Origin: Phymatolithon calcareum
Lineage: Eukaryota; Rhodophyta; Florideophyceae; Hapalidiales
DNA length: 64,000 nt
Assembly: GCA_977006965.1 (NCBI GenBank)
Contig: OZ345362.1
Coordinates: 2,914,001 to 2,978,000, forward strand
Direction: 5' to 3'
Shown: one piece after another, positions 1 to 12,658 of the stretch
Position numbering within the stretch: position 1 is the first letter of the stretch
How the letters are laid out: each line of letters starts with the position of its first letter
The notes under the pieces: model-generated
What the model saw: only the letters and a program-made list of their open reading frames with translations
What the model was told of the DNA's origin: nothing
Database searches by the model: none
Program-made: the position numbers and the translations under genes

Positions 1-855
1 TCACCCCGGAGACGGGATTCGTGTCTGGAAGCAGTGAGGGTAACGCCTACAAAGAAGAAACGGAAGACTGCGCACGGGGTGTTCACCCTGTGGACCGGCG
101 GATTCGCACTGAAGCCTTGTCGGCTAGAGAATCTGTTAAGCTTTCTGACTTATAGAACGGCACAGTCCCGCTCCTAATAAATCCCCTTTAGCTTCCGGAT
201 GTGCAAAGTCCCAACTTGCCCTTCCTGGGCAGACAGGCGAGGATTCTACCAAAGCAGCAACCTTAGTAGGAATAAAAATGCGTCAAGTTTACGTATCCAA
301 AACCAACTGGCTGCGGTCCTCTCCCTTTTTCCTCCCCGGTTGCCAACAGCCTCTATCTTATATACCCTACATATGAACTGCTAGAGTATCTCCTGTGCTA
401 CGTGCCCGCAGTACCGCCAACCAATAACCTTTCGGTCGTAGTCCGCACATCACACCAGTATCACAGATCAACGTGCCACGAGGTATTGCCTTCGACTGAT
501 CATTACTGACAACATGTCGGAATGCTGAAAGTGAGGTCTCGTCACTGCTACGTCTCTTCCGGTACGTTCGAACGGTTCACACAATTAAATCATAAGCCCA
601 GCTCAACGCACCCCTTACACCTTGCAAAATAGATGCAATGTTTGCAAAGTCATGAAGACGAAGCTTGTCTGCTCGAGCTGCTCAAGACTTGATGGTGCTG
701 TACATTTGTGGAACATCCACAGGTAGGAATTGCTTTGCCCGGCACATAGAGAATATCCATGCGCTTCAGGTCTTCGACGAAACTGATGATGAGTAGAGCG
801 CCTTTGCTAAAGCCATAAAAATATATTTCAATATTGCGAAAAATGTTGTCCTCAA
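1..855. other. No gene recognised
   Basis: Only short open frames without codon structure or recognisable motifs are present. No RNA gene or repeat was seen. It may be the decayed 5' flank of the transposase relic that follows. Confidence 0.4.
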
Positions 856-3440
856 TTGAGGCAAAAATCCCGTACAATAGACACTAGTGTAAGTGGTACT
901 GCTACATCAGTCTGTGCAGTGCACCACGCATCGCGGAGGGACATTCCCGGCTTTGACAGCGGGCCTGTGTGCGTACTTAGTCTCAGAGAGGAGAGTATTT
1001 TCAAATATTTCAACTTTGTCTCGTACACATCTCCTACAGACTCCATCAATGTCTACATTCCTGATATTACTGATGGAGAGGAGAGCGACATAGATGGCGA
1101 ACTGGAACGGGAACATATACCCGCTTATCAGCGAAAAAAGCGTAAAAAGATTTCACACGAAATCTCAGCAGCCATGAAAGTGCGTCACGTGGCCTTCCAG
1201 AAAAATAGAGAACAGATATTATCCACGAGGTGTGATTGGAGAAACGTCTTCTAAAGGCAGGGGACACGGTAGCACTTTTAAAGCCTTCCCCTGGGAACGT
1301 CGAGGAAATCGAAAACATTCTCTTGCGCAGTATCCACGAATTCTCCGGTATTTGCGTCGCGTACCGATATCGGCGCCAGAATCAGGAGAGTAGCCGCCAC
1401 ATACTGTGGATTCCTGGAGATACTACCATCCCGTCTAGGACATTAATCGTCTTTGCGCAAGTGTCAGCATCGGTTCCGAAATAAATTTTCTAGATATTCG
1501 CTCCGTATCTATGTCCAAAATTCATGACGGAGACCGCAGAACTGAGCGTTACGCGCCCGTTAGCAGCTTCGATACCCTGAAAATGGTGCGAGGTGCGAGG
1601 TACTTAGTTTCCTTGTTCCTGCTGTTCTGGGATAGGTTTAAGATGTCCGTTGGGAAGTCAGCATCAGGAGAAGGGTTATATCTGCTGTTTTTAAATTTAC
1701 GTCTCCAAGCTGGTTCATCTCCAAATTCTTTCCGTGTAATAAGTCTTAGAACCCCAGGCGTAAAACCATACGGTGTTTTTTGCCTTATTCAGGAGTACTT
1801 GATCGCTGGAATTACTAACGGATTTCTAGAAAACGACGCAGAGGGAGAGAAACGGAGGATATTTCTCGATTTGGTTGGATTTGTGGGTGATATTCCAGCC
1901 TGAACGCTGTTCCTGATGGCCTAGGGCACACTGCAAATGCTTTCTGTCACCTATGCACTATAGTGCGCAGGTTATAAGCGATTGCTGGCAATTGGTATAC
2001 TCGTTCTGGAATTATTGGTTCTATTTCGAGCATTTCTTGCGCATTTATCAGCATACGGTAGTTTGCGACTGATATTCGGGTGAGGAACATGTCAAATCCT
2101 TGGAATGAAGCCGATAGCGGAAGATCAACGTGTACCATTTCACACCCCTAGGAATGCCATGAGTGAAGCTCAATATCGCATTCAGAGGATAGACGCGGCA
2201 GACATCTTATTCCGGGCCTTTTAGACCCATATCGCAGCTTAATCCTTGCTCCGGGCCACCTTCTCACCGGCCTCTTTCGCAGCTTGAACTTTGCATTTAA
2301 GGTCCTTCAATCTGTTGAATACAAAAAGGCATATGTGAATTTTTCATGATTGGCTTGCTTTACGAATGCCGCCCACCCCCACAGAACAGATTGTACGACC
2401 ACGACAAGCGGAAACATTTCTCCATATAGATGACAGAACTGTACGCCTTATCAGTAGTAGCAGAGCTGAGATTTATAGTTGGCTATGCAAACGCATATGC
2501 CAGTGCTCACACGACGTGTCGAATGCCTAATAAATGTGGCTGCGGTCTGCAGTACAAGCGAAGAGCCAGCGGGCTGAGGCGGTGGCCATATGGTCAGAGC
2601 AGTCAGTCAGAGGACACGACTGGCCTGCAGAGCGGAATGGGACTCCAACGACAGGCGAATAGGGATTCGGCAATCAGTCCAGTCGGATCATGTGCGCACC
2701 TTATTGTGGACTTGTGGTTCCTATCGTGGGACAATAAGAAGACCACAGCTTCAGGTAAGCGACCATCTTCAGTTTGTTGAAGCACCGTGTCGTATACCAG
2801 ATTTAGATGTCATTTCCTTGAAATACCCGCAGTGTGAAAAGCAGAGACGAGAGGAGCTCTTCAAATGCCAAAATCTACGGCTCCTAGCCATCCAGATAAT
2901 CGATAAACAAAATTTACACCGGCTTCGGGAGCTCTCTGTGTCCACGTTTTCCGTGCTTTTCCATGTATCACTTGCCGGTGAGCTGGTGCTGGAAAAACAC
3001 ACCAATGCTTCAAAAGCTGTAAAAACCATCTAACAACAATGAACCGCATCTTCAATCTATGAACAACGTCATCATTAGCAAGGTCGGCCCACGGTTTTGG
3101 CTAATAAAGCAATTGGTGAGAATCCGAGTGCTATTTTCGGTTGCTTTCGAATTCTGGCTGGGCGCGATGTTGTGGCAAATATGGGTAGCTTCATAGGTCC
3201 ACGCGATAGTGTCCAGGTCATTGCAACTCTTGGACCAAAGCCTAGCGTTCCGGCCGAACTCGCGGCTCAGGACACGTCTTTCATTTCGAAGCGCGCCATT
3301 GAAGCACTTCCAATGCATTTGGAACTATGTGGAGGCGCTGAGGTCGGACATGAGAGAAATCAGTTTTCTCAAAGCGCTTGGGGCTGTGATTTCGTGGCAT
3401 AGCGTAACGCTGTTCCCCAGCGGTCACGAAGCTGTGATGT
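856..3440 (+). pseudogene. Decayed KDZ/Plavaka-like DDE transposase
   Basis: A chain of plus-strand frames (about 856-1254, 1236-1484, 1511-1903, 2590-3033, 3097-3402) reads as one broken large transposase. The best stretch is 1670-1980: FLNL, then RVISL..PGVKP, then FLDLVGFVGDIPA. After a one-base frameshift at about 1900 it continues LNAVPDGLGHTANAFCHLC. A gas-phase series of GD-x-PA, N-x-V-x-D, GHTANA and a CxxC zinc pair is what I know from the KDZ-type (Kyakuja-Dileera-Zisupton/Plavaka) transposases. The downstream segment at about 3060-3200 (KVGPRFW, then an F-x-F/E-x2-G pattern) resembles the C-terminal half of such proteins. Several stops and shifts make it non-functional. The boundaries are approximate and no terminal inverted repeats were found. 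The family name is by motif recall, not by search. Confidence 0.5.
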
Positions 3441-6400
3441 AAGAATTAGTGATTCAATTCTATCTAATTGCGGAAACGGGAAAGGCAGCAGATTATTTCA
3501 AAAGGGAGACGTTCTGCAGTCGTTATGTATTCGGGTAACAGACCTGTTATTCCATTTTCTTCTCGTTAAGCTCGCAGGCTCGTTTTTTCATGCCTCAACT
3601 ACTATGGAAGTGACGGAAACTCGGTTCTGGTGTATTTCTTTTTCGATCAGTACTGAAAGAAGCACGGCAGTGAATGCGTTCCTTGGCGCGGTTCCTCCCT
3701 GATTTAAAGGGTTTTGGCAACCAAATTCGGCCGCATTTCGGTGTTTTTGTGGTGAAAACTGACAAGCAACCGAAACCGAAATTGCCTCACCGAAATCTGC
3801 AAGACAATTACCGACAGTAATCCTCTTGGACCGATACCCCTTGCTATGTCTCATTGGTGCATCCGGTATCAGCTGATAGGACCACGCGCAATTACACTCG
3901 GGTGTTCGTCGGCATCACCAAAGAATGTCTTGGAGCCGCAACCAGTGTCAGTCGAGAAGCAGCGCCACGCGAACGATTCTCGCCCCGAGCCAAGTCGCTC
4001 GACAAAGTCTCGAGCCCCAACCAGCAGCAGTCGAGAAGCGGCCATGAGTAAGGCTTTCTCGCACCAACCGAAGTCGTCTGACATCACCTGGTATCCACAA
4101 ATGGTGGCTGCATGGAAGAACCCTTAGGCGAGCGAGAACTGGACTCAGGAGGTCTTATGGATGCTTTCCATGCGACATTCGTTTCGCCACGCGGCGCTAC
4201 GCTGCGACAGGCCGAGATTCTGTGCGGCAGATTAACGGGCGCGCAAACCCGGCGGCGGTTGAAAACGCGGCGCCACGCGGCGCAGGGCTGAAATCTTGGG
4301 CGGCAGTCTCATCGGCGCGCACAGTCGCCAGAAACTGCTCCAGAGTCCGAACATCTCTGACCGAAATCCTTTTATCAATCCGTAAGGCGAAGAAACTGTG
4401 CAGGTGTTGCTGATTGCGAAAGGATTGTTGCGCAAACCGATTCCGCACGGCGTGCATATCACCCATGTTGGGATTTTGAAAGGGCTGTGCTTCAAACCTT
4501 TAGTCTACGGTCCTGTATGGCACCTGCCCTGAAAGCCCTGAAACGCGGGCGCACCAGGTGCGGCACTGGATGGGCTATTATTTTTCGTAAGGCAATCGGA
4601 AAAGCAGCTGAGGGATCTCAACGGGGGCTGATGCATGCGGCATGTTTCCTGGTGAGTTCTGGAGCGAAGTGGTCGTGGTTTCTCTGGCGATTTTTCCATA
4701 ATAAGAGACATTGCTCTCTCGGCAAAAAGCTTTGGTCCTGTTATTCTCACTTCCCCGGGGGTTGCCATGCTTCGACATATCCAGCTTCTTTGATATGACG
4801 ATGCGAGCACCTGGATCTCCAGAACACGAATCGCACGCTTGAAAACGCGTTCACACAGAGGCACGCATTTCGGAAAGTGACTGAGCCGAGACGTGAACAG
4901 CGCGTAAGACAGTGAATAGAGTAAGGAGCTCTTTGGTACACCGGCTGTCCGTTTCCCAGAAGAACTTGTGCGACATCGGATTTTTCTGCGGAAGGTTGAC
5001 AGGAGCGCTTTTAGGGTTGGCAGTCCGGGTTTTCACTTGAACACTCATCCCCCGTTCAGAGTCTTTTGTCGTACTAGCCAAGCTATCGCACGGCTACAAC
5101 TACGGCAATTCTGTTCTCCTTCAAGCGATGCATTTCCGGAAGGAGGCTCCTAAAAGTATAGATTGTGTCCTGCAACTCTAGTAAGGAGAATCGCGACACA
5201 TCTCGGAGTCGATGGGGAGCTAGATCGTTGAACGCCGTGAAAGCTAAGTCACTAAAATTACGGTTTAAGTTTCAAATAAGCCCGCAGATCCTATTCAAGT
5301 CTCTCAAAGGCAGCAGTCTCCAAGCATGCATCGCTGTCACAGACGCAGTCGGGCACAGATCCCGGTTCAGTGTATCTGTCCAGGGCCTTAATAAGGTTAC
5401 TTTCCGCTGTCGTTATGCATTTCGCTGGAGACGATGCGTGTTCTTGGCGAGAGCAAACAGAAGTTGGTACGATTCGTGTCGGATTGACCTTATAGACAGA
5501 ATGAGAGGTACAGCACATTATGTGAGCCTAATAGGTCATAGAAAATTTATATACATAAGATGTTTTTATACAATCGAATGTTTGCGTGGCCGCTAGGGAT
5601 CTCCTCTGACGGAATACGGATTATACGGATATTTAGAGCTGTTTCTTGCATCAATCGAAGCCGTTCCGAATGGTGAAAATATTGAGCATCTTCCGACTTT
5701 TCGGGACCTATTAAAAGCTCAGATGAAAAAGGCCCGTTTACAGTTTCCCACGAATAGAATTTTTGCATCCGGTCTCGTTGGAATTCGCTTCAAGTTATTC
5801 ATTGGACAGTAACTAGTGCCGTGGGGGTACAGTATTGCGCAGGCAATCCGTGCGTGTCTTCAATTTTGATTTCATTCTCTCTCGCCGCATTCAATCGGAC
5901 TCAGAAACATACTGTATGATGTATACGGTCCAATTCGGTTCTAAGTAATAGTTTTTCCGCTTCCAAGCCGGAAGTGCCACGCGTCCACATTCTACGTGAC
6001 CGTTAGCTCCACTAAGCAGACTAGAACTCTCCAGAATTCGACGGCAGATTCGATGGGATCATAAGTTATCATATCGGAATCGTTGTGGTGCTTTTGTGGT
6101 AAAAAGAGCTGGATACGCAAGTTTTCTTGTACACCAGGGTCAAAGAAGAGTCTACCGACCGCAAATTTTTTTGAACCAAAAACATTCTTCGTACAGGTAT
6201 TTAGAAGACGATGAAGAAGGAAGCTGGGGATATGAATGAAGGTCTAGGGTCATGGGCACACGAGAGAATGCATCTCGAACTGAGCGAGAGCGTGTTTTCG
6301 GTGTGGAAAATTGGCATTCACGAGGGGCAGAAAGAACGCCGCGCACAGTATGATAACCGAAATGCTGGTGACCACTCGGACCTTTTTAAGACCCAAAAGG

Positions 6401-6462
6401 GCTACATTCATTTAAGTCTAAGTTTACTGCAGTGCACTGCATTAGACCTACCGCCGCTATAG
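3441..6462. other. Gene-free stretch
   Basis: Many short overlapping frames occur on both strands, none with a recognisable motif. A GC-rich patch at about 4190-4330 keeps two minus-strand frames open (about 87-89 codons) but is not recognisable. No tRNA, rRNA or clear inverted repeat was seen. Confidence 0.35.
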
Positions 6463-7335
6463 GCACCGACCAATGTGTCCACAACGGTAGCGACCATAGC
6501 AGCGACGATGGGCGCTGGTGGCGTGTTTTCTGAATGCGTGCGGCGAATCGTTGATCTGAGCGACGCTGGTTGCGTGCATGCCGAATGCCGGTGCCGTCAT
6601 GTTCATCTTTTCCCATGGCGCGCCGTCCCTGCGATGAGAAAAATCACCAGGCGTGTACGTTTTGCAACTTCCGCGATTTTGAAACTTGTGACATTGCTCG
6701 GTGATCCTGTCTAACTTGAGGAACATGACTTGAATATTTTGACGGCGTGGGTTGCTCGCAGGTTTCGAGCCGGGAAATAGTGGGCCATCGGTGCCGACCA
6801 ATGTGATCGCGACCGTGGCGACTATACCAGCGACGGAAGGCTCTGATAGCGTAGATTCCGAATGCCGGTGCCGTCATGTTCATGTTTGCCCATGGCACCC
6901 CGCTCCTGTTCTGGCGCGAACTCACCAATCACGTACGTTTTGCAATTTGAGCGTTTCTGAAGCTCGTCACATTTTCTCTGTGATCCACTCTAACTTGATG
7001 AACATAACTTGAATATTTCGACGGCGTGGGTTGCTGGCAGGTTGTGGAGCTGGGAAGTAGTGTGTCATCGATTCCAACCAATGTGATCCGACCGTGGAGA
7101 CTATACCAGCGACGAACGGCGTTGATAGCGCGGATTCTGAATGTGGGCACCGGCTCGTTCACCTTTGCCCATGGCACCCCGCTCCTATTCTTATACGAAC
7201 TCATCAGCCACGTACGTTTTGCAATTTGAGCGTCTTTGAAGCTCAATACATCTACTCGGAGGTCTATTTTAACCGGAAGAACACAACGCTTTCAACGCAT
7301 GAGTCGCTAGCAGGTTCTGCAGCCGGGCAGTATTG
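6463..7335. repeat. Three diverged tandem repeats of about 280-330 bp
   Basis: Unit starts are marked by the shared phrase (C/T)CGACCAATGTG or its variant at 6463, 6791 and 7071, so the spacing is 328 and then 280 bp. Each unit contains, in order, a GACTATACCAGCGACG-like block, CCCATGGC(A/G)C, a CACGTACGTTTTGCAA block (TGTACGTTTTGCAA in unit 1) and an end block like GGTTGCTGGCAGGTT. Units 2 and 3 are closest to each other. The minus strand stays open through much of every unit with shared words such as SGVPWA and QPTPSKYSS, so an ancestral coding repeat is possible, but no protein family is recognised. Confidence 0.75.
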
Positions 7336-7492
7336 AGTCCGTCGGACCGGGGATAGTGCGGCATACGAAAGTAATAACAGACATTTGTGTGCCGCCTTAT
7401 TATATTTCGATCAGATTAGTCAAAAGGAATGCGAAGCGCGACTTTGCACGCTTCTTTTGAATCTTCTTTAATGTCAGCAACATGTGAATTTA

Positions 7493-10400
7493 CTAAATAT
7501 TTTGTCTTGCGCACAAGCCATCGTATTCATTCTCTTCTTCCTCCTCCATTTCATCATCGGAAAGTTGGTAATTGATACTTTCTGACTCCCTTTGTGATCT
7601 CAACGAACGAGAGTTGTCGCTGTACTCATCAGAATTGTCAGTTATGGTCGGCTGCGCTGAAGGTGGGGATATTGCAGTACGATTCACACATCGCTGTACA
7701 GAGCACTTGCACTTCGCAGAGCAGGCTCCACCACTTTTCACGCAAGAACAACGAGATGTAGGAGAGCAACACTCGCCGGTTCCTGATTTTCCACAGCCGC
7801 ACTTTGGTGGTCGTAGAAGCTTCAAGGTTGCATTGTGTCTTTCCATATCATCCTCAGCCACTAAAACAGGAAGGCCGTCTCTGAAACCAAATTGAGGACC
7901 ACATGGAATTGCTCCAAGCCTTAAAATATTCAGCTTGCCCCAGTACTCACGCCAATTCCACAGAACTGCGCGCCGGAATACGGGTCGGAATTCGGAGTCC
8001 TGTGGAAGTAATTGAGATCCTGACTTCGTCTTGGAGCTGAATGCTATCTCCAGGCGAGCTTCCTTTTTCCATTCTGGGAAAAAAGGTCCCCAGTCAGTTG
8101 AGGAACCTTCAAATCCGCCTTGTATGTAGCAAATGCTGTATAGAACAGATTCAGCATGCTCTGCTCTGTCTTTAAGCTACCAATAACGTCACTGTTAGCA
8201 AAATACGACCTCACCAGCTGCCTTGGAGTGGCCACTTCGTAACCATTGTTGAAGTCATTTCCAGAAAGGCAAGACAAGTGAATGCAGGACTCCAGTTCAT
8301 CGTTGGCTGCGTTCAAAGCATGCGAAAATTTTCGAATGTCTACGTACGAATATCGAAGCTTCACAATTACCCGTGCATTTCCAAACAAACCTTTTGAGAT
8401 ACCAGCAAGTGCCAGAGGGATATTATCAGAATCATCTGTCACTTGAAGACATGTTATGTTACGTTCCTCTGCGTTTGGCTGCCCCATCAGTTGTCGTCTG
8501 TACTCAAAATCAAGCACAGATTGCATGCGGACCTCCACTTCGCCCACTTCAGTTATAAGCCCACTCCAGTCAGAAAATGTCACAACAGTGTTATCATTAA
8601 CGGTTTCGACAGTCACTGATCGGCAAATAGCAGAAGACGAATTTCGTCTGCACTCTTCTATGATAGAGGTAAGCACTTCTGATACATGGTGGATGATGGC
8701 ACAGCCATCTTGTCCTGAAAATAACTCTCAAATCGTTGGGAGAGACCCGTGCCGCAGTAATTCCGGGCGAAAGAGCGATTTTTGCCCCATGCACACGTAT
8801 TGGAGTGTTGTCGGAAAAGGTTTTACCTCTTGTTATCGAACCTGCCTTACACAACACTTGCGCAGCTACGCAATTGACAAAGCGTCTTTTCATCATTCGG
8901 TCTGCAAGAACAGAGGAATCCCATTCCTTTAGGGGCGCTGCATCAAGGCAGAACTGGAACTGGGGAGCGGAATTTCCATTGTATTCCGATATCACTGCTC
9001 TTGATTCGTCTCTCCTGGTGTGCTCATGTAACTTTGCGGTCGGAACTAGCGCTAGGTCGTCAAAATGACCGTCAACTGCAGCCGCAGAACTACCTGAGGC
9101 AGAGTAAGCAGATGATAAAATCCGTTTTGCAACTCGCTCAACATGCATACCAACCGTCAAGCAAAGGGAATAGTTCAGCTTTGAGTGTACACAGTTCATT
9201 CCGTCAATTGCGACGAGCACTTTCCCTGTGAAAGCAGGAGTATGGCTGTTGAGGAGAAATGGAGAGCACCTCGTTGTGTCTTCACCCACAACAGATGCAT
9301 CGAGAAGTGCCTTCTGTGTCTCTTTTATAGTATCTGCTTTTGGGGCATGCAGAGGCTTGTCCGTACCAGGTTCCATCATCGCAAGTGGTTTTGGTGAGAC
9401 GAGATCAATATTATCTCTAATTCTCCTGACAAGGTCTGTCATTCCGTTCTTCTCAGCCTGTGCCAAATCTCTTCCCTGGATCTCAGCACTGTGCCAGCCA
9501 GATTTTTTCTCCTTGCTTCTTCACGCTTCCGTTTTGCTTGAGCTGTGTTTCTGTTTGCAGCATCTCTGGCGACGGAAAATCCTCAAACTGCGTGCTTTCT
9601 CGTCCATCCTCGGAACGGGCCGGACCAGTCTCGCCATGGGTAAAGGAGAAGCCTCGAATGTTCTTCAAATGCCTCCAAACCTCGCTTTCGAATATTTAAA
9701 ATCTTCTCGGTCATGTCCACAGTAACCGCCAGAGAATCCGACGCCAAAACGTTCATCAGTGTGGGTGTCGCGCGATGATCCTCGTCCAGTAATGCTCGAT
9801 TTGTGGTGCCTCTTCGTCCACTAATACGCTCGAACATTAGCCTGACGTTCAATGTCCCGCGCTTTTCATTATCTGCTCTGGGAGCTGAGCGATACTCCCC
9901 ATCATCGACAGGCACGTGTGAAGAGCTGCGCACCATACATCTCAACTGCTGAACGCCTCGGTAAAGTTCTGAAGTAGTGAAAAAAGACCGAAAGACCGAT
10001 TCCGCGTTTCCCAAGCGGGCTCCCATCTTCGTGGCGCGAACGCCAAACGTCTCCAGGAATTCGTCGAATTGCAGTTTTGCCCCCCTTCTGCCGGTAGTGG
10101 AAGCGCAGTTTCCTGCAGGGTTATTGTCCATCGCTTCGAAGACCGCTCGTGGCATTGTCACCTTCTCCACCATGTCGTAGAGCGATGCTGCTTGGTAGTT
10201 CGTCTTAGTTGTTTGATATATTGCTGGAATCATTGACGAGTACAATTCATTCCTACCACTCCCATTGCTGTGTCTCCCGAGAAAATGAAACATCACTGGG
10301 GGGATAAGTAAATCAAGAAAAGACATGCACACAAAGCGGGTATTGGGTTCCGCGATATCTTCAACAGCATCTTCTAACGCTTTCACAATTTTCTCCCCCA

Positions 10401-12658
10401 GAGCGGCGAGATTTGGCGTAAAAAAGTCTGTGTCGACTTTTAAGTTGAATCCGTCTGGGTAAGCATCTCCGTCGCCCGTTTTCAACTCATCAAACATGTG
10501 CTTCAGTGGTAACGCTGCATCACCGCCATTTGCTCTATCGAAGTTCTCAAACCACAGACTTGAGTTTTCAGAATCGACCAGAACTTCCACTAAGCGTGGC
10601 AAGAGAGCCGAAATGCATTGCAGGAAAAAGCGAAGGTTTGTTTTAGGGTCCTTTGCTCCTCGAAGCCGACCCTGCGCACCAGGAGTTAATCCACTATCCA
10701 ATGCCATAGCGTCCAGGAACGCATCGAAACACAGAAGCTTCGAGGTATGAAACAGAGCCATTCCTGCGTGAAAGTAGCCTAGTCCAATAACCAATGACTC
10801 AAACTCAGAATTGCGCTTCCCTGGCGGTGCATTATGCATGATCATCGCCTCTCTTAGAAACAACGGATTATCTCCAAGTAGAGGACCAAAAAACGAAGGA
10901 GGAATTACCGTGTGCTTCTCTTGTGGTTGTCATGCACATGCGCATGATATCCAGAGCCTTTTCCTCCGAGTTTGATGCTTCCACGGAGATACCGAGCATG
11001 AGAGGCTTTGTAGTTTCGGGCTTTCCATCGCGAACTGGCCATTCATCCAGTAGTGATCTGTTCAGAAGGTGGGATAGACTGACTGAGCATTGAAAATTCT
11101 GGCTCATTAAATTCTCTCTAAACGTCCAGACAAGGCCACAAAGAAGAACAGCACATGACCGCTTTGTCTTCCCGCTATGCGAAACACGTTCACTGAACAG
11201 CATGTCTAGTGGACGTGGAAACTTTTCGATGCTCAGCTTGCAATATTTTTCGTCCGTAAATACAGGTGCAGTTCCGCTGGTTTCAGCTCCGAAGATGCCT
11301 GTTCCATGCAAGGACTTAGATTCTCCAAATATGTGTTGCACATTGTGTTGCACATCCCTGTCAACATTGTCCCACATTCAGGTGCACCTCAAACGGTTAT
11401 CAAGCTTCTCGGCGGCTGGCATATCCTTTTTCTTTTTGTATAGTTTTGCTCTGTGCCTCTGCAAAGTGTGGTAGGATCGACAAATTCCTAATCCGTGGCA
11501 TGTTTGCACAACAGCCTTTGATGCTTCGATGTGCAAATAACTTCCAATAACGCCGGAGATAGGACCCAAACCGAATCGACTGCGCCCGTATGCCGCTTGC
11601 TCAATACGAAAAAGTGCGCTTACCAGCTGACGGTGCTCAGATCTTGAAAGCATTTGAACGGCTTCTTTGCAAATTCCTTTACTGCCATAAGGAAAGGAAA
11701 TGTCGGTGATATTTAAAGTATTTGATTGTGACTCAGAGAGTGCAAGTGCTTCTGCAGCAAGGCGCTTGACGAACTGTTCTCTCGTCTCTGTTTCCATTAG
11801 TGCATCGCGCAACAAACGGCCATCAACATTGCATACTATCCGAACGCATTCCAGAATCGGCGAGTCCTTCTCGAGGACCGTTTCTCCTGTTTCAATTGAT
11901 CTCTTGTATCTCTTTGCCAATAATGCGAATCTTTCGTTCCACTCACGATTGCGAAGCTCCCTTATTCCGCTTCGTGCATGGTCTCGATTTAAAGACGCCG
12001 CTGTTAGGTACCGCTTTATTGCCGTGTGTGTCATCAAAGCGCTTCCTTTTTTCATTTTTGTCAATAAACTTACAAGCTGTGTGTGAGTGTATAGTGCGCG
12101 CATAAATGTTCGATAGCTCACTGGAGTTAGCTGCGCGTTGGTGGCTTTTTCCACATACCCATTGAAAAGCTCTTTGCTCCACTTCACACTGCCGGTTCCC
12201 ATATCCTCAGAGCACTGCAAACTTGATTCTGCAGAAGTGAGGTAATCTGTGAGCAGTTCCCGTCGAATACCTTTCGCAACGGGCGAATGGACCTCGCTTT
12301 CCTCCTCACTATCTTCATCATCGCTCTTATCCTTCCGAGAAACAGGCCCATTTCGAGGAATTTGGTTTCCGATGACTTTGTTAGACAGTGTCTTCGCGCA
12401 ACGCCATAAAATCATATAGCACGAGTTACAACAGCGTGCCACCTCAAACAACGCATCAAAATCTCCATCGAAAGGACTTCCGTCGTGGAATTTGAGCTCA
12501 CCAACGGTGTCATCGACGATGCTTTTCGCCGCATTGCACATTGCAAGGTATGCGGAATCGCTGCTTACCGTCTTCTGCGCAATCCTGCAAATTTTCTTCC
12601 CCCTTCTTCCGTTCCTTAAAATGGACTGGCACAAGGAACAAGATAGCCGTTGAGACAT
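7493..12658 (-). pseudogene. Broken giant ORF: zinc pair, PIN/XPG-like nuclease, CXC domain
   Basis: Minus-strand frames 12658-11378, 11377-10868, 10863-9583, about 9500-8597, about 8720-8044 and about 7980-7493 join into one protein of about 1,600 residues. The N-terminus starts at an ATG and has CSLC plus a later CCNSC, a likely zinc site. A middle block has VIGLGYFHAGM. The region at about 9212-9190 reads VAIDGMNCVH, and 8436-8240 has TDDSDNIPLAL, then YVDIRK and CLSGNDFNNG; this order matches the acidic motifs of PIN/XPG-like (FEN superfamily) nuclease regions in large metazoan CXC proteins that I recall. The C-terminus (7801-7682) is a Cys-rich tesmin/TSO1-type CXC cluster followed by an acidic tail. 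One in-frame TGA (11378-11380) and about four frameshifts interrupt it. No terminal repeats were found. It is probably a decayed mobile element; an expressed split gene is less likely. Confidence 0.6.
7682..7801 (-). other. CXC (tesmin/TSO1-like) Cys-rich domain
   Basis: About 40 residues hold CGCGKSG, then CSCVKSGGAC, then CKC and CVN, the Cys spacing of CXC/CRC DNA-binding domains that bind zinc. Only one CXC unit is visible, whereas plant TSO1 proteins carry two. Here it is the C-terminal module of the broken giant ORF. The frame is open upstream to about 7980, so the domain was part of a longer protein. Confidence 0.65.

Noticed and set aside
5165-5596. 143-codon plus ORF
   Set aside because: No domain, biased toward Arg/Ser as in chance frames.
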